Positions 47,760 to 59,880 of a stretch of DNA of 64,000 nucleotides are shown in pieces. The position numbers were made by a program, and so were the translations under genes. The stretch is from Epiperipatus broadwayi (taxonomy: Eukaryota; Onychophora; Udeonychophora; Euonychophora; Peripatidae). The stretch spans positions 6,591,100 through 6,655,099 of the forward strand of contig JAQFVV010000022.1 in NCBI GenBank assembly GCA_028023455.1, written 5' to 3'. The notes under the pieces are model-generated. The model saw only the letters and a list, made by a program, of their open reading frames with translations, made no database searches and had not been told where the DNA came from. Positions within the stretch are counted from its first letter, which is position 1, and each line of letters starts with the position of its first letter.

Positions 47760-48176
47760 CTATTTTTTCCCATAATCTGCTCCATAACATTTCCACAACA
47801 TAATCTTTGTCAACTCCATGACCTTCATATCTAAATCCCCCTTATCTTTTCCCAAACCCAACATAAAAACCAATAAACCACTTTCTGTATAATTACTTTG
47901 TTCATATTTATTCTTCCATAACTTCATTATTTGTACCCTTTCTGCTTCCAAGCATTTACATTGAATTAACAGATGCCTAATATTTTCTATGCCTTCCTTA
48001 CACAACTTGCAGACTAAATCACCCATATATTTCCATTTACGTGTATATTCTCTTGTTGCTAAAGATCCCATTAGAGTCTTAAACAATAAACTACTTTTCT
48101 TACTATTATCATAAATTAACTCGCACACAATGTTCCGTTTACTTCTATATATATTTAAACTCTTTTTACTCTCCAT
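47760..48176 (-). pseudogene. C-terminal CCHC-finger domain of the second-clade LINE
   Basis: Frame of 138 codons, MESKKSLNIYRSKRNI at the start, with CKLCKEGIENIRHLLIQC at about residues 57-74 and a basic tail ending GADYGKK. It probably binds nucleic acid in the parent element. The upstream RT is in a different frame here. Confidence 0.75.
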
Positions 48177-48730
48177 CTCTCCAATTTCATATTCTTTATT
48201 AATGCATCTATTTTTCTATCCCATTCCTTATCACTATAACACTCAACAATCCTCCCAACACAATATCATCTCACCTTTTGTACAAATATACTGATATAAA
48301 TTCTTTATCCAAATCTTCTACATATCGAATTTGTCTGTCTTTTACTTGTAACCCAATTAAATACTATTTTGGCTATTCTTTTATTATCCATAAACTGCAA
48401 TCTACCGAACATTTTCATTTTGTTTTTTGCAACTCTCATATAAAAACTTGACCATCCCAATTGCCTCCTTTGCTGTCCACATATCTGCATCTAATGCATG
48501 TCTTCCTACTTCCCTTTGTACTTTTTCTAAGTAAGGTAATACTCCTTTACTAACATACAACACATCATTCCCTTATATTAACCCTGCTACAGCAACTCCC
48601 TTCCATACAATTCTAGCAACATCAGATTTATTATATAAAAATACTGTTAATTTCTTTGTCAATCCCTTTCTTTTCTTTGCTTTATTTATCAATTTTTTCT
48701 CCCATTCATCCAAGCAATTTTTCTGATTAC

Positions 48731-49201
48731 TTAAGATGATCCCAAATAACTATATCTATCCACCACACTTAACTTTATATCCCCCAATAAAAATTCTTTG
48801 TCTTCTCTTTCTCCAGTATTAACTATCATTATATTCGATTTTTCTTCACTAAATTTAATCCCCATCTCTTTACCCACCCTTGTGCATGACCTCAGCATAA
48901 CTTCCATATCTTCTCTTCTTTCTGCACACAAAAAGACATCATCTACAAAAAAAAGTCCCAACAAGGTATATACTCCCTTGCCACCTATTAACGGTATCTC
49001 TATCCCTTTTCCTAGTCTTTCTATTGCTCTCTCCATTTCACTCAAATAGAATAAAACAAAATAGGTGACATAGAGCATCCTTGCCTTAGTCCCACCCCAT
49101 TTTTTAACTTTAAATGATTCTATATCCTTTAATTGATATTTATAATAATTATTTTCATATAATCTCTTAATAATATCCACTAAGGTTTCATCCATTCCCA
49201 A
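48731..49201 (-). pseudogene. reverse transcriptase palm of the second-clade LINE
   Basis: Frame of 156 codons with DETLVDIIKRLYENN, FFVDDVFLCAERRED (catalytic Asp pair present), MLRSCTRVGKEMGIKFSEEK and DRYSYLGSS, matching the usual order of palm and thumb blocks. A frame break around 49200-49300 separates it from the fingers at 49297-49644. Confidence 0.8.
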
Positions 49202-49296
49202 ATTTTACTAAACTTACCCATAATCTATTTCTATTTACTCTATCATATGCCTTCTCTATATCTATAAAACTCACATATAACTATCTACCTGAATTC

Positions 49297-49644
49297 CTAC
49301 TCATGGGTAAGTTGTGTAACTACAAATAAACTATGCCTATCTGACCTAAAACCTCCTTGCATTTCCCCCATTACACTATTTTCTTCCATCCATTTTGCAT
49401 ATGAAAAAACTTTATATAAAACTGATGTTACTACTATTGGTCTATAATTGTTTAACTTTCTATGATCCTTATCCTTTCCTTTAAATAATAATCTTACTCT
49501 TGTATTATTCCAACTACCCGGAAAAACCCTCTTCAAAGCCATCTTATTAAAACATGATAATAGCTTTACTTTTGCCCTACGCCCTAAATTCATTACCATC
49601 TCTGCTGCCCATCCATCTAAACCTCTTGCCTTTCCACATTTCAA
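49297..49644 (-). pseudogene. reverse transcriptase fingers of the second-clade LINE
   Basis: Frame of 115 codons with KARGLDGWAAEMV, FPGSWNNTRVRLLFKGKD, LNNYRPIVVTSVLYKVFSYA and GEMQGGFRSDRHSLFVV. The N-PI-V-S and Q-GFR blocks are standard RT motifs. The start is not a real start codon; the coding sequence continues upstream to about 49700 (FTENELNEAWKKL). Confidence 0.8.
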
Positions 49645-50120
49645 TTTCTTCCATGCCTCATTCAGTTCATTTTCTGTAAACCTATTCCTATGTACAATAG
49701 ATGGGTTATAAAGCGCTGCCTATGTTCCAGAACTGAACACACAATATTTATTGAGGAGAACACTATTGGCTCATATTGTTTATTATATGTGTGGAATTAA
49801 TTATATGCCAAGCCTCTTTGATTTTATGTTTTGAGGCAAACAATCTTGACAGAAGCAGGTTTAAAAGCATGACTGACAATTTTTTCATGTTCTACAAACA
49901 GTGTTATGATGGATTTGTTTTAGCTTTATTATATAGATAAGTATGTTGATTACTTGCTGCTAACATTTATCTAGCTAATACTCTCACTTTATTCAGGTCA
50001 TAACTTTTATAGATAATAAAATTTTTATTACAATTTTTAGTAGTATTAGTATTACTTTTGGAAAACATTCATTAATCAACATTAATGATGAATCTTTGCT
50101 TTTACAAAGTAAGATTGATA

Positions 50121-50163
50121 CATTGTACAGGCTTAAACCTGCATTTATATATGTAATATATGC
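50121..50163 (-). repeat. SINE tail, minus strand
   Basis: Exact complement of the tail after box B at 11881-11923 (GCATATATTACATATATAAA, TGCAGGTTTAAGCCTGTAC, AATG), without the tRNA-like head. Confidence 0.6.
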
Positions 50164-51059
50164 AAAGTAAGATTGGCAAGATAAATTTAAAATGACAGTG
50201 AGTAGAATTCCAATAACTCGGTTGATTTAAATTTAACACTTGTTATCATTATTATTAATTACTCTATATGTCTATTAAAAATTTAAGATATCAAATGAAA
50301 ATATTTTTTTCTTTGCTCAGTAGTTTATCTTGATATTAGATAATATAAAAAAATTTATGATGGAATAAAAACCTGTTAAAATTGATTAGTGTTTGTTTCA
50401 TATGGAATCCAGCCTAAATATATTGATGTCAGTTTTCATTTATTAAAAATATTATGATTTCAGAAATACAAGCTTTTTTATCTTTAGATTTATCATTACT
50501 AAATGTCCCCCCCCCCCTTAAAGAATTAAACAGTAAAATCCTGTAGAAAGACATTTACATGTTGGTCATTTAAAATATATCTCTGAGGAAATTTTTTTTA
50601 AACTAAATTTTAGTATTAAGAATTGACTTTTTTTTAAAAAAAAAACAAACAAAAAAAAAAGGATTGATGAATTTTTTCAATTTACTGTTCCAGGATGACC
50701 CAATATTTTTCAAAAACCATAATTTAACAAATTTAAGCAGCTCCAAGTATAAAACAATCTTCAGGGATTAAATCAAGATGGCTGATTTAATTGGTTTTTT
50801 TTAATAATAACATTTGATATAATATATATCCATCACTTCAAAATTATAAAATAATAATAAATAAATATGCTATATACATATAAATAAGTGAAGTTTTTAA
50901 TACAATTTTATAGCTTTATAGCTGAACGCTTTCAGGGCAATCTTTAAAACCTCATAATCATAACTATTTAATATATAATGAATGATAAAAACATTTTAAA
51001 ACCGTGTAAATGTTCTACATAAAATATTTATATATTCAAATAATTAAATATTCCATGCT

Positions 51060-51330
51060 TTGGAAAGAGTAAAACAAGCTTCTCTTTTGTTAATAGCATT
51101 GTTATTATTGGCTATTATATATGCCTCTTTTACTTTTCTTTTAATATCATTTCTTTCTAAATAAATAATGCTAGCTTCAGAAAGTTCAAAAATATGATTG
51201 GTTGTAATTTGGTGCTCCCAAATATTGAGTTAGTTTCATCTTTAATTTTAACTTTATTATATAAATATTTGTGTTGATATACCCTGTTGGCAATATTAGC
51301 ACATGTTTCACCTATATATATATAGCTTTA
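51060..51330 (-). pseudogene. Penelope-like GIY-YIG endonuclease domain
   Basis: YIYIGETCANIANRVYQHKY begins the domain (the YIG motif and the conserved R and H). One frameshift later comes HIFELSEASIIYLERNDIKR, then KVKEAYIIANNNNAINKREA with the Glu expected at the active site. The domain nicks DNA during PLE insertion. It is inactive here. Confidence 0.75.
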
Positions 51331-52826
51331 TAACCAATTTTAGTGGCTTTACCCCATTAAGTGGATAACCCGCGTATCTTATTTGATCGGTCAATATGTT
51401 GTTTTTTTCTTTACTGATGTAAAAACTATAAGATCTCTGACGTAGCTTTCCGAAGATGTTTACCACAAAAAAATCCGATGAAATTTGGATTTTTTACTGT
51501 GTTTTTAATCAAGCAGTGCATTTAATTTTTTTGTTTTTTGATCAATTTTGTAATTTTCACAAAGCGATAAAGACAGAAAATATGTACCCGCTTTCAAATG
51601 GACATTTATTGGAGTAAAAGTAATGTTACTCATAAACAAGGCCTACAATGGAGCCTAAACATAAAGGACAATATCAGACTCGTAAGTATAAAATTTTAAT
51701 TTTTTTAATAATATTTTAATTTTTTGAAAAAATGATAATTTTTATTAATTTTAGTTTGTAATTGATGTGTGTTGATATAAATTATAAATTTATTTATGCT
51801 CATATAGAATTCATATCTACCATAATTTTCTAAAGTTATAATTCACTTATTTTATAAAAATAATGATTCTCAAAAAGTTTAATAATTTATTATTATGTTT
51901 ATATGATGTGTTTGTGTTTACAAGTAATGAATTACAAAACTAATAATCAAATGTATAGAAAGATTGCATATGCAGGCGAATAATCAAATTCTGATTCTTG
52001 TTTATGCCTTGATACTCATGCTTTGGAGACACTCTGGTTTTACTATATGTTTTATCATATTATTTTCAAGTCTATAGCTAACAAATGAACTATATGCAAA
52101 TAAATTATATTTATGTGATACAATAAATATAACAAGATAACATCACTGGTGTGAATAAAGAATATAAACATCACTGATGTACACAAAAAAATATAAAATG
52201 AAGAGATGAAACTCATTTTATCAGTGATACAGACAGTAGCCTACAATTTCTAGTTTTAGATAAACAAGAAACCAATTGCTATGATGACAAATGCATATCT
52301 ATCTTCTGGAAATGATTTGTTTTGTATCTTTTATTAGGATGAATCTTTTTCTTATAGACACCTTTGACATTTGGAACTTTTGGGGTACCAGATAAAAATG
52401 AAGAATTCATGTGCGACTTATTTTGGAGATTCTGAAGCTATGGATTATCTGAGGTAAGGTACGACTTATTTTGGAGATTCTGAAGCTATGAATTATCTGA
52501 GGTAAGGTATATTATATATGGTTTGAAAGATAATTTTGTGAGGAATACAAAGAAATTATAACTGAAGATTAATTTAAACTTAGTTCATGATGAATTAGAA
52601 ATTATGAACAAACAATAAAGTAATAATTATTACAGATGTTGAAATTTCTTTTTTTCCTTATTTTTTAAATGGTTGTCATTGTTTGTCTCAGATTTATTGT
52701 TTTCCTTAGTTTTTCTAGTTTCTATTAATGTAATTTTTTTTGCTCTAACATAATTAAAACTGAAGTTATTGTGAATACTGTGTCTCAGACCAGTTTTTTA
52801 AAAAATTCAATATGGCCATTTAGTCC
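51330..52826. mobile_element. about 1.5-kb insertion inside the Penelope-like element
   Basis: It lies between PNC and YIYIGET codons that should be adjacent. The left part is CpG-containing (CCCCATTAAGTGGATAACCC, GCGTATC) and slightly resembles a piggyBac end; no transposase is seen. A short frame MEPKHKGQYQTR is followed by GTAAGT at 51652-51692. Exact ends and duplications were not resolved. Confidence 0.45.
52414..52509 (+). repeat. 48-bp tandem duplication
   Basis: CGACTTATTTTGGAGATTCT..GAGGTAAGGTA occurs at 52414-52461 and 52462-52509 with one mismatch (ATGGATTA/ATGAATTA). Each unit ends with GAG|GTAAGGTA, a strong donor-like site; a TTATAG acceptor-like site precedes at 52351. Confidence 0.88.
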
Positions 52827-53120
52827 TCAACAGTTAGGGCAAGCTATTCTATAAACAACTTGGGGAATTGATTCATGATTAATGCGATCTTTAGAATTAT
52901 TAACAGATCTATTAGTATTGGGAGGAATATGTATACTTATTTGGAAATCATTGGAAAAATTCTTTATTATTTTTGATGTGATATTTTTTATAAACGGGAT
53001 AGTTAAGAACTTTCTATCATCATTAAAATGTTGTATAGTTAAGAACTTTCTATCATCATTAAAATGTTGTTTATTGATATTTTTATAAAAATTATATATA
53101 CGTTTTTTAATAGCATTCAA
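52827..53120 (-). pseudogene. Penelope-like linker before GIY-YIG, with internal duplication
   Basis: Frame of 97 codons. QHFNDDRKFLTI occurs twice in tandem from a 36-bp duplication at about 53006-53077. It ends VVYRIACPNC, where the Cys pair normally sits just before YIGET. Stop follows directly because of the insertion junction. Confidence 0.78.
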
Positions 53121-54501
53121 TTTGAAAACAATACTTAATAAATCTTTAGTATATAGTTCTATGTTATTCTGTCTATCCGCTTCAAAATAACAAAGATGAT
53201 AATTTTAATACAAAAAAGCCTTAAAACCTGCCCATTTAAGCGTACTTGGAATATTAGCTTTAGGATGAATATATCCTCTTATTTTAAATGGCTTCAGCAA
53301 CATTTTATATGTCAAATAATATTTGATCCAAAAATAGGTATGCTTCTCTGGAAGATTTCATCTAAGCTTCCACTATAAACTTTCAACCTATAATTACTCT
53401 TATAAGACAAATGCAAAACAACAGCATTACTCATAATGTTTATCATTTCCTATGTGGTGAAGATTTGAGTGGCCTTACACTCACTCCTCTGGCAAAAAAA
53501 TCCTAGATACTCATTTAGCAAAAAATATTGTATTAATTGGATTGCCTATGAGTAAGCTATTTAAAAAAACCCCACACAATTCAAGTCTGATTAGAATCAG
53601 AGATTAATTTAACAAAAATGTCTCTGGAATTCCAGTAAAAGCACAAGTCAGCAACCAGTCAGAGAATGAGAATTTAAATGCAATAAGTGACTGTTAATCA
53701 TTCGTTTTCAAGTTTACAGTAGATGACATTAAAGTAGGGAGAAACTCTTGATTTTTATTCTGTGAGTCAGAGAATTAAGTGATTTGTTGCTTTTAGTAAA
53801 ATTCCTGGCTAGAGGAATAAAATCCCTATAGTTAATAAAAAACTTAGTCAGATCTTTACAACTATTCAAATTTATTAGGCTGATTTGAATTTTTCAGATT
53901 TTTAACTTGAATAGTCAAATGGAATTAAAGAAAGTTGCTAGATGTTTGACTGCATTGTTTCCAACTTTAAATCCCAAAGCCTCATTGATAATTATTTAAT
54001 TTTTTTTATAAATTAGATTAATGCGGTACAATAAGGTAAAAAAAAAAGATAATTAGTGTATATGAGGGATTTTAAAAAGTTTCCTAATATGTAAAGTTTA
54101 AATATCTTTCTAAGTATAAATATAAACATTACACACTTTTCCTTGTACATCATTCTAAAAAAAAACAAAAAAAAAAAGTACTAAAGACAATTAATGGAAA
54201 TTCTACTGCAATGGAACCATAAACTTAATACCAGTTTCTGCTTAATTGGCCCTCTTCATAAAAACTGAATAGTAAAATAAAATTTAAAAAAGGTCAATAT
54301 ATAAGGACAATGACTACTAGAAAAAGACCAACTGTCCAGAAACTGGTCATATCAATATTTTACAGTCATCTGGTATCTCTGGATTTTGCTTAGGACTTAA
54401 TATTGGCTTCTAAAACAAAAAATGAAATAGACAGCTAAAAGTTTTTTAAATTGGATACATTTTAAATATGATAATCTCTTTTTCTCTCTATATATATATG
54501 A

Positions 54502-56905
54502 CTGCAGAAAAAAGTTTGTCATTGATGGATATTTATCACCATGCATCAAACAGTGTGATGAGATTACTGGATTTTTATCTCAGAGTTTAAGATCAAAAAA
54601 CACAACAGTCTTTCTTCTTAATAGCAGAATAGCTCTTAATTAAAATATCAGTTGAGTGTTTTTGAAGACAGGTTGAATGTATGTGTGAATAATTTTTTTT
54701 TAAACAAGACAGACAAAATTAAGTTATAGCCCTTATCTCCAGGATATTGTAAAATCACCAGCCAAAGCAGTGACTGGCAACTGAAAGCAAAGAGTGCTAT
54801 AAATCCTGTGATTGCAGAACCCACACAGCCATTTGGAAATGACTTTTTATTTAGTTATCTGTAACTGCAGATCACTTTCAAATGAAGTAAGACTATATGA
54901 ATTGAAAGAATTATCTAATATTAAATGAAAAATTGTTGGACTTTGTAAAGTTAGATGAAAGAGTAAGAGACAATTGATTTAAAAAGCGGACATGCACTTT
55001 ACTACAAAGACACAAATATTAAAAGCACAAGTATAGTGGGATTCATTATAAATAAAATGTGAAAGAATAACATTGTGGAAATTGATAGCATATCAGATAG
55101 AATGTAAAATTAGTTATTCAAATTGACGAAAGATAGCAAATACAAACAATTCAGGTTTATTCTCAACCAGAAATAGAAGATTTTTATATGGGTATACAAA
55201 ATGCTTTTGATTAGACCAAACAACAATTTAAATTGTTATAAAAGATTTTAATGCTAAAATTGGCAAATGATTGAAAGGTAAATTTGGTTATGGTGAAATA
55301 AATAAATAGATGATATAAACTTGTGGAGTTAGCTGAAAAAGAAAAACTATATATTATAATTTTTTTCTTTGAGACAAATGCTAAACAGAATTAGATATGA
55401 AAGTATCCAAATGAAAGTGCAGCAGAATTGGATTATATTTTGATTAAGATAAATATGAATTTCAAGATTATAATATTCTTAATAAATTCAATAAAGAAAG
55501 TGATCAACAATTTTGAGATAAAAAATATGTGACTGGAGGGAAAAAATCATTAAGAAAATTCATATTAACAATTGATATTTCTACATTATAATAAATTTAA
55601 AGTAGAAATTAAAAAATCGTTTTAAAATATTAACAGACTTTGAAGATAATTCAGACTTGACCGATATCAATAAGAAGATAATACACTTTTAAAGAACTGC
55701 AAGAGAGAGATAGCTTATGAAAAAAGCAGCAATATTCTAGTAAATTTTCAAATGAGAGAAGACAATATATGAAGAAAAGAATGAATACGCAAATTTTTAA
55801 AAAATAATTCATTAAAAAAAATTGAATATTTAAAATTTTATAAACTTGCATAAAAACAATTAATAATGATATAAGTAAATATAATTATGAATTGGCAATG
55901 AAAGTTATAAAAGAAAAAAAAAAGTGTAAAACAACATTTTAGTATTGGAAGGTAAGATGTTTTTGCAATAAGAAAAAAAAGAAATTATTACTAAGAAGAG
56001 AGAAGAAATGTATAAAACTGTCCTATAAAAAATGATATGGTAACAAAGAATGAGAAAACAAAGTATTTCGTATAATTATTACAGCTTTTAAATTGCCAAA
56101 TATTTTACACGAAAAGGTGAGTTATGCAATTAAACCTATAAAAAAGAGAATTTTAAAAAAAATAAATGAAAAAAAAAATTAATTGCAAAGCTATACACCA
56201 AATGCCTAAATGATAAAAGTTGTACCAGATGATTGAAAGAATGCAGTGATAATATTGATTAAAAATTGAAAACCTATCAGTCTTTTTATTTTATACAAAA
56301 TCTTTACCAATATAATAATAATATAATATAAACTTTGGATTTTTACCAATTTTAGCACAGTAGATCACATCCAAATATTGAGAGAAGCTATAGAAAAAAA
56401 TCAATGAATATGAATTGCCATTATGCTTAGAATTTGTATGTTATAAAAAAGCTTTTGATTCTATAAGCATTTCTATGGTAATTAAAATATGGATCAGAAT
56501 CATCAAGATATAGGCCCAGTATATAGTAATATTCTGAAAAAACATTTATCAAAATTCAACAGCAATGATTAGATTACATAGTGATGCTATAAAGATTAGC
56601 ATTTGAAAAGGGTCTATGACAAGGTGATTCCATATTGCTAAAACTTTTTACAACAATTTTATAATAAGCATTTTTTAGATTAAAATAGGAAACTAAGGGA
56701 ATAAAAATAAATGAAGATTTTTGCAAATAATGTTTCAGAGTTTCGGGAAATTTTGTAAGAGTTATCAGATGAAAATAAAAAGTAGGATTAAAGATAAATC
56801 CTAAGAAGACTAAAGTAATATTCAATGGATGTCTTTATAAAAAATAATAAAGATTGATAATCATAAATTTAGAAGTTAATAAAAGTAATTGAAAGTACTT
56901 CTATA
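54502..56905 (+). mobile_element. RTE LINE copy 4, degenerate, 3'-truncated
   Basis: It begins at CTGCAGAAAAAAGTTTGTCA, the common 5' end. The 5' UTR and endonuclease start (DFLFSYL.LQITFK region near 54840) and RT pieces (QHFSIGR near 55935, HLDH-like pieces, FVCYKKAFDSISISMVI near 56435) are colinear with copy 1 but are full of stops and A-rich changes. It ends at AGAAGTTAATAAAAGTAATT, corresponding to SYKYL, without the 3' end. Confidence 0.78.
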
Positions 56906-56929
56906 ATTTTATAATTGTTATACTATTGA

Positions 56930-57365
56930 CATTTATTACACTAATATTTTGGTTGTGTGGACAATGAGTAATAAAATTAGGAAATAGATTGAAAGCCCTT
57001 TAAGATGTAATCATGGAGAAGAATGGGAAAAAATCACTTGGATGAATAAAATAAAAAATAAAAAAGTTTTGAAAAGAGTAAATGAAGAAAGAAGATTGAT
57101 TGAGGAATTTAGCAATAGAAACAGGATTGGACATATATTAAAAAAAAGGTAATAGTTTCATGAAAAATGTTTTGGAGGTAATGGTGAGTGGAAACAAGAA
57201 GAAAAGACAGAAAAGGTTATCATTGTTGGATGATATAAGAGATGGGAAAAGTTATGTTGAATTGAAGAGCCAGGCAATGAAGAGAACTGGTGGAAAAATG
57301 AATGAATTGGTGATATGTTTACTCTCTAGATCTGCCCATGGGACAGAATACTATTGATGATGATG
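56930..57365 (+). mobile_element. 3' end of a third non-LTR LINE
   Basis: Coding remnants read KVLKRVNEERRLIEEFSNRN, RIGHILKK, then LEVMVSGNKKKRQKRLSLL, DDIRDGKSYVELKSQAMKRT and LLSRSAHGTEYY with a stop, followed by (GAT)n. The RV.EER.........IGHILR...L.....G...GKR.R...L.DDI order is the C-terminus of a widespread family of invertebrate LINE reverse transcriptases. The open frame 57160-57357 is part of it. It directly follows the truncated RTE copy 4. Confidence 0.7.
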
Positions 57366-57537
57366 ATACTAGTATTTAATAAATTTATTTATTACTTATA
57401 ACACACAAGTGGTCTTTTCACTTTCTAAATATTTTTTTATAATTCTACATATATTGCTCTCTCTTGATGATATATTTACTATTCACTCAATGTTACATTT
57501 TTAATAATTTTATCTTCTATATAGATTATTTACTCAC

Positions 57538-57729
57538 CAGAATGTTTCATCGCAGCTTCTGCCAAAGTGTCAAGACTAAAATTGCTGCCAAAGAACTTGT
57601 TGTCATCAAACTTGGTGCTTTTTGGAGTTTTGGGAGTAATGGGAGTCCCAGCCTCAGAACTGCTGGAGTAGACCCGCTTTCTTGGAGATAATGGATCATC
57701 TGAACTATCAACAGATTCCTGTCGGCTTG
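57538..57729 (-). CDS. cic: capicua exon C (Ser/Thr-Pro phosphosite-rich linker)
   Basis: The 192-bp exon has acceptor TTTTTATAG|CA at 57730/57729 and donor TTCTG|GTGAGT at 57538/57537. It is entered and left in phase 1. It encodes SRQESVDSSDDPLSPRKRV, a Ser-rich stretch, PITPKTPKSTKFDDNKFF and FSLDTLAEAAMKHS. It lies between the FAELPEF block and the C1 domain, as the Ser/Thr-Pro-rich segment does in other capicua proteins (compare the NTPKS element there). The SP and TP dipeptides are possible MAPK/CDK sites, which fits the known ERK control of capicua; this is an inference from motif only. The plus-strand open frame 57464-57691 is a shadow. Confidence 0.9.
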
Positions 57730-59740
57730 CTATAAAAATATAGAAAAAATTAAATCTCTAAATTGAAGTAAAATAATAAATGGATATTAATAATAATAAT
57801 GCCAAAAATGTCACTACCATCTCCTGAAAATTGTTATTAATTGAAGTAACAATCCACATTTAAGCATATTAACCCAGTTACACTACAATAAATAAAAGTC
57901 ATTCACACAATAAAAAACAATGAAATGTTTTGATTTCTTTTTTTTTTGTTCTAAAAAAGATCCACAATCATTATGAGAAAGAGTGAAAGCCAGCTTTTTT
58001 TCCTCTGGAAAAAATACATTTATCAAATTCATGTGGAAAATAGCCTAAATGATCAACAGACATTTTTGAAAAATGAAGAAAGGTTCTATAATGATGATTT
58101 AGACAGATTAAATAATACCACGAGAAATGGATCCCATTTATTTTTGAATTATAGATACATTCCGTAAAATATATCATGAAGTAAAAAAAATCACTTAGAA
58201 AATTGAAAATGACTAATTTATTATTATTTTTAATTGATTCCATTGATATGTCAATTCTTCAGAATGATGAGTGGATTTTCAGACTACTCAATAACATATT
58301 TACTATAGTGATGAAACTTATCTATTAGCTTATCAGCCTTTTGTTTTTCAACTTCAACTTTTGACTATTATAATGAATTAAATGACTAAAATAAACTCCA
58401 CTCAGTCAATTTTGTTTCGATAAAAAGTTTAGATCTTTATTTAAATATCTATTATTTTGTATTCTTGCTGTCCATGATATTCTCAAAAGATTTTGACACA
58501 GTCAAAAACATCAATATCTTTATTATTCTGCTTATCACAATTCAATAATCACACCCTTAAATAGTCACAGAAATCATAGTAACTTGAGCAGCTCTAATCA
58601 TTTATTTTCAAAAATATGACTTACACCTCTTTTTTTGGACATTTCACTGTAACTCTGTCCAGTATTAGTCAGAGATAATATTTTGTTTGTTGGATTTTTT
58701 TGATGTTGATTTATAAAATAACAAATAATAGTGGTATGGAAAATAAATTACTAAAAAATCAAAACAATATTTCCAAAATATCAATAATAATTCTAACAAC
58801 TAATCATAATTGAGTAATTGTAGAACAATGTAAAATTTTTCACAATTTCACAAACTGGAAGCTCATAAAATAAAATCATGTAATACTGTAAAACCTCACA
58901 ACAAAGAATATGTAAACAATTTAAAAAAAAAAAAAAAACCTTTTTAGTATTACCATTATATTAATATTATATATATATACAAATACAATCTGCAATGCAA
59001 TTTTTATAGTACAATCTATCATGAACAACTAATAAATTTTTAAAAATGTTATATTTATAACTTAAAGGTGAAATTAAGTTATCGCAGTTAAACAACTTAG
59101 ATATTGCCTACATGTGAATATACAATTCATACGAGGCCACATTTAAAAAAAAAAAAAGACCAATAAAAACAATGACTACTTAAAAATATACAGAATTTTA
59201 AAAAAATTATTAAAGCTTATCCAGATGACATAATCCTAAAACACATTTTTGAATTTCAACTAGATGAAAATTGATATTCCAACAAATTTACTGTTTTGGA
59301 ACATTAAAGAATGCAAAACACAGACACACAGTGATAAATGAAGACATTTTAAATTTATAAATAGTAAAAAATTGTTAAAAATATTTTCTTATAACCCAAA
59401 TAAAAAAATCTGCTACAATAAAAAAAATAATTTGTTTTCTAAGCATACATGTAAATTTTAATGAAAAAATTGCTAATGGATTTGTTTATTATTATAAATA
59501 TTTTTAATAAATATATATAATTAACTTCAATAAAGAATAGTTTCAATTTAAAATTATTAATAATATACTTATGAGAATCTCCTCCATTCATCATATTATT
59601 TTTCTCATGATGAATGAGTATTTCTGTAAATAGAAACATTTAAATGAAAAGAGACTTTTTTTTTTCTTTTTGCTAAAGCAACTTTACAAAACAGAATCTA
59701 ATCCACTTATAAAACTAAAAACAAACATCAAAATACTTAC
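57730..59740 (-). other. cic intron D-C (2.0 kb)
   Basis: Phase-1 intron, donor GTAAGT at 59740 and acceptor TTTTTATAG at 57730. Only A/T-rich sequence; the overlapping frames at 57971-58243 have no domain. Confidence 0.85.
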
Positions 59741-59880
59741 TGGAAGGTTTCCGTTTTTTCCTGTAGCTACTGACTATAGTCCGAGGGCTATTTGGTAAAG
59801 ATGTTCCCATTTCGGTATCACCTGGAACAAACTCAGGCAGCTCGGCAAACCGTGCCTCAAAATCAACTTGGCACAAAACC
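59741..59880 (-). CDS. cic: capicua exon D ([13 protein letters not shown] block)
   Basis: The 140-bp exon has acceptor ...AATTTAG|G at 59881/59880 and donor TCCA|GTAAGT at 59741/59740. The first G completes the Lys codon split from the upstream exon. It reads [18 protein letters not shown], then a short acidic/Ser-Pro linker containing LPNSPRT, then [10 protein letters not shown]. The [13 protein letters not shown] block and the following SPR...SYRKKRK motif are nearly the same as the equivalent stretch of vertebrate capicua, which makes the call strong. The basic RKKRK cluster could act as a nuclear localisation signal (inference). The exit phase is 1. Confidence 0.94.

Larger units (their letters stand above)
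47640..49725 (-). mobile_element. 5'-truncated non-LTR retrotransposon of a second clade (RT plus C-terminal zinc knuckle)
   Basis: On minus, from 49644: CGKARGLDGWAAEMV, then NNYRPIVVTSVLYKVF and GEMQGGFRSDR (RT fingers and palm). From 49201: LVDIIKRLYENN and FFVDDVFLCAERRED with an intact F-V-D-D catalytic box, then KSNIMIVNTG. From 48176: LVCKLCKEGIENIRHLLIQC, a C-x2-C-x8-H-x4-C finger as found at the C-terminus of Jockey/I/CR1-like LINEs. The frames are broken between these parts. It starts in the RT, so the endonuclease is lost. The exact clade cannot be settled by eye. Confidence 0.8.
51060..53400 (-). mobile_element. Penelope-like element remnant, split by an insertion
   Basis: On minus, 53400-52827 reads LLKPFKIRGYIHPKANIPST, then the RT-to-endonuclease linker KFLTIPFIKNITSKIIKNFS..ISIHIPPNT and VVYRIACPNC. 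The following GIY-YIG domain is found only after about 1.5 kb, at 51330-51060: YIYIGETCANIANRVYQHKY and, after a frameshift, HIFELSEASIIYLERNDIKR, KVKEAYI (the catalytic Glu region). The combined order is that of a Penelope-like element. The protein is broken by the insertion, frameshifts and stops. Confidence 0.8.
40428..57537 (-). other. cic intron C-B (17.1 kb)
   Basis: Phase-1 intron, donor GTGAGT at 57537 and acceptor TTTTTTAG at 40428. It holds two RTE fragments in tail-to-tail order, a SINE-like element, an exon-like block at 45.1 kb, a non-LTR LINE of another clade, a broken Penelope-like element, RTE copy 4 and a further LINE end. 43380-43950, 44065-45085, 45200-47600, 49900-51050 and 53400-54500 contain nothing I recognise. 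Confidence 0.85.

Noticed and set aside
57464-57691. 75-codon plus-strand frame
   Set aside because: It overlaps cic exon C, whose minus frame joins its neighbours exactly; the plus frame is a shadow.
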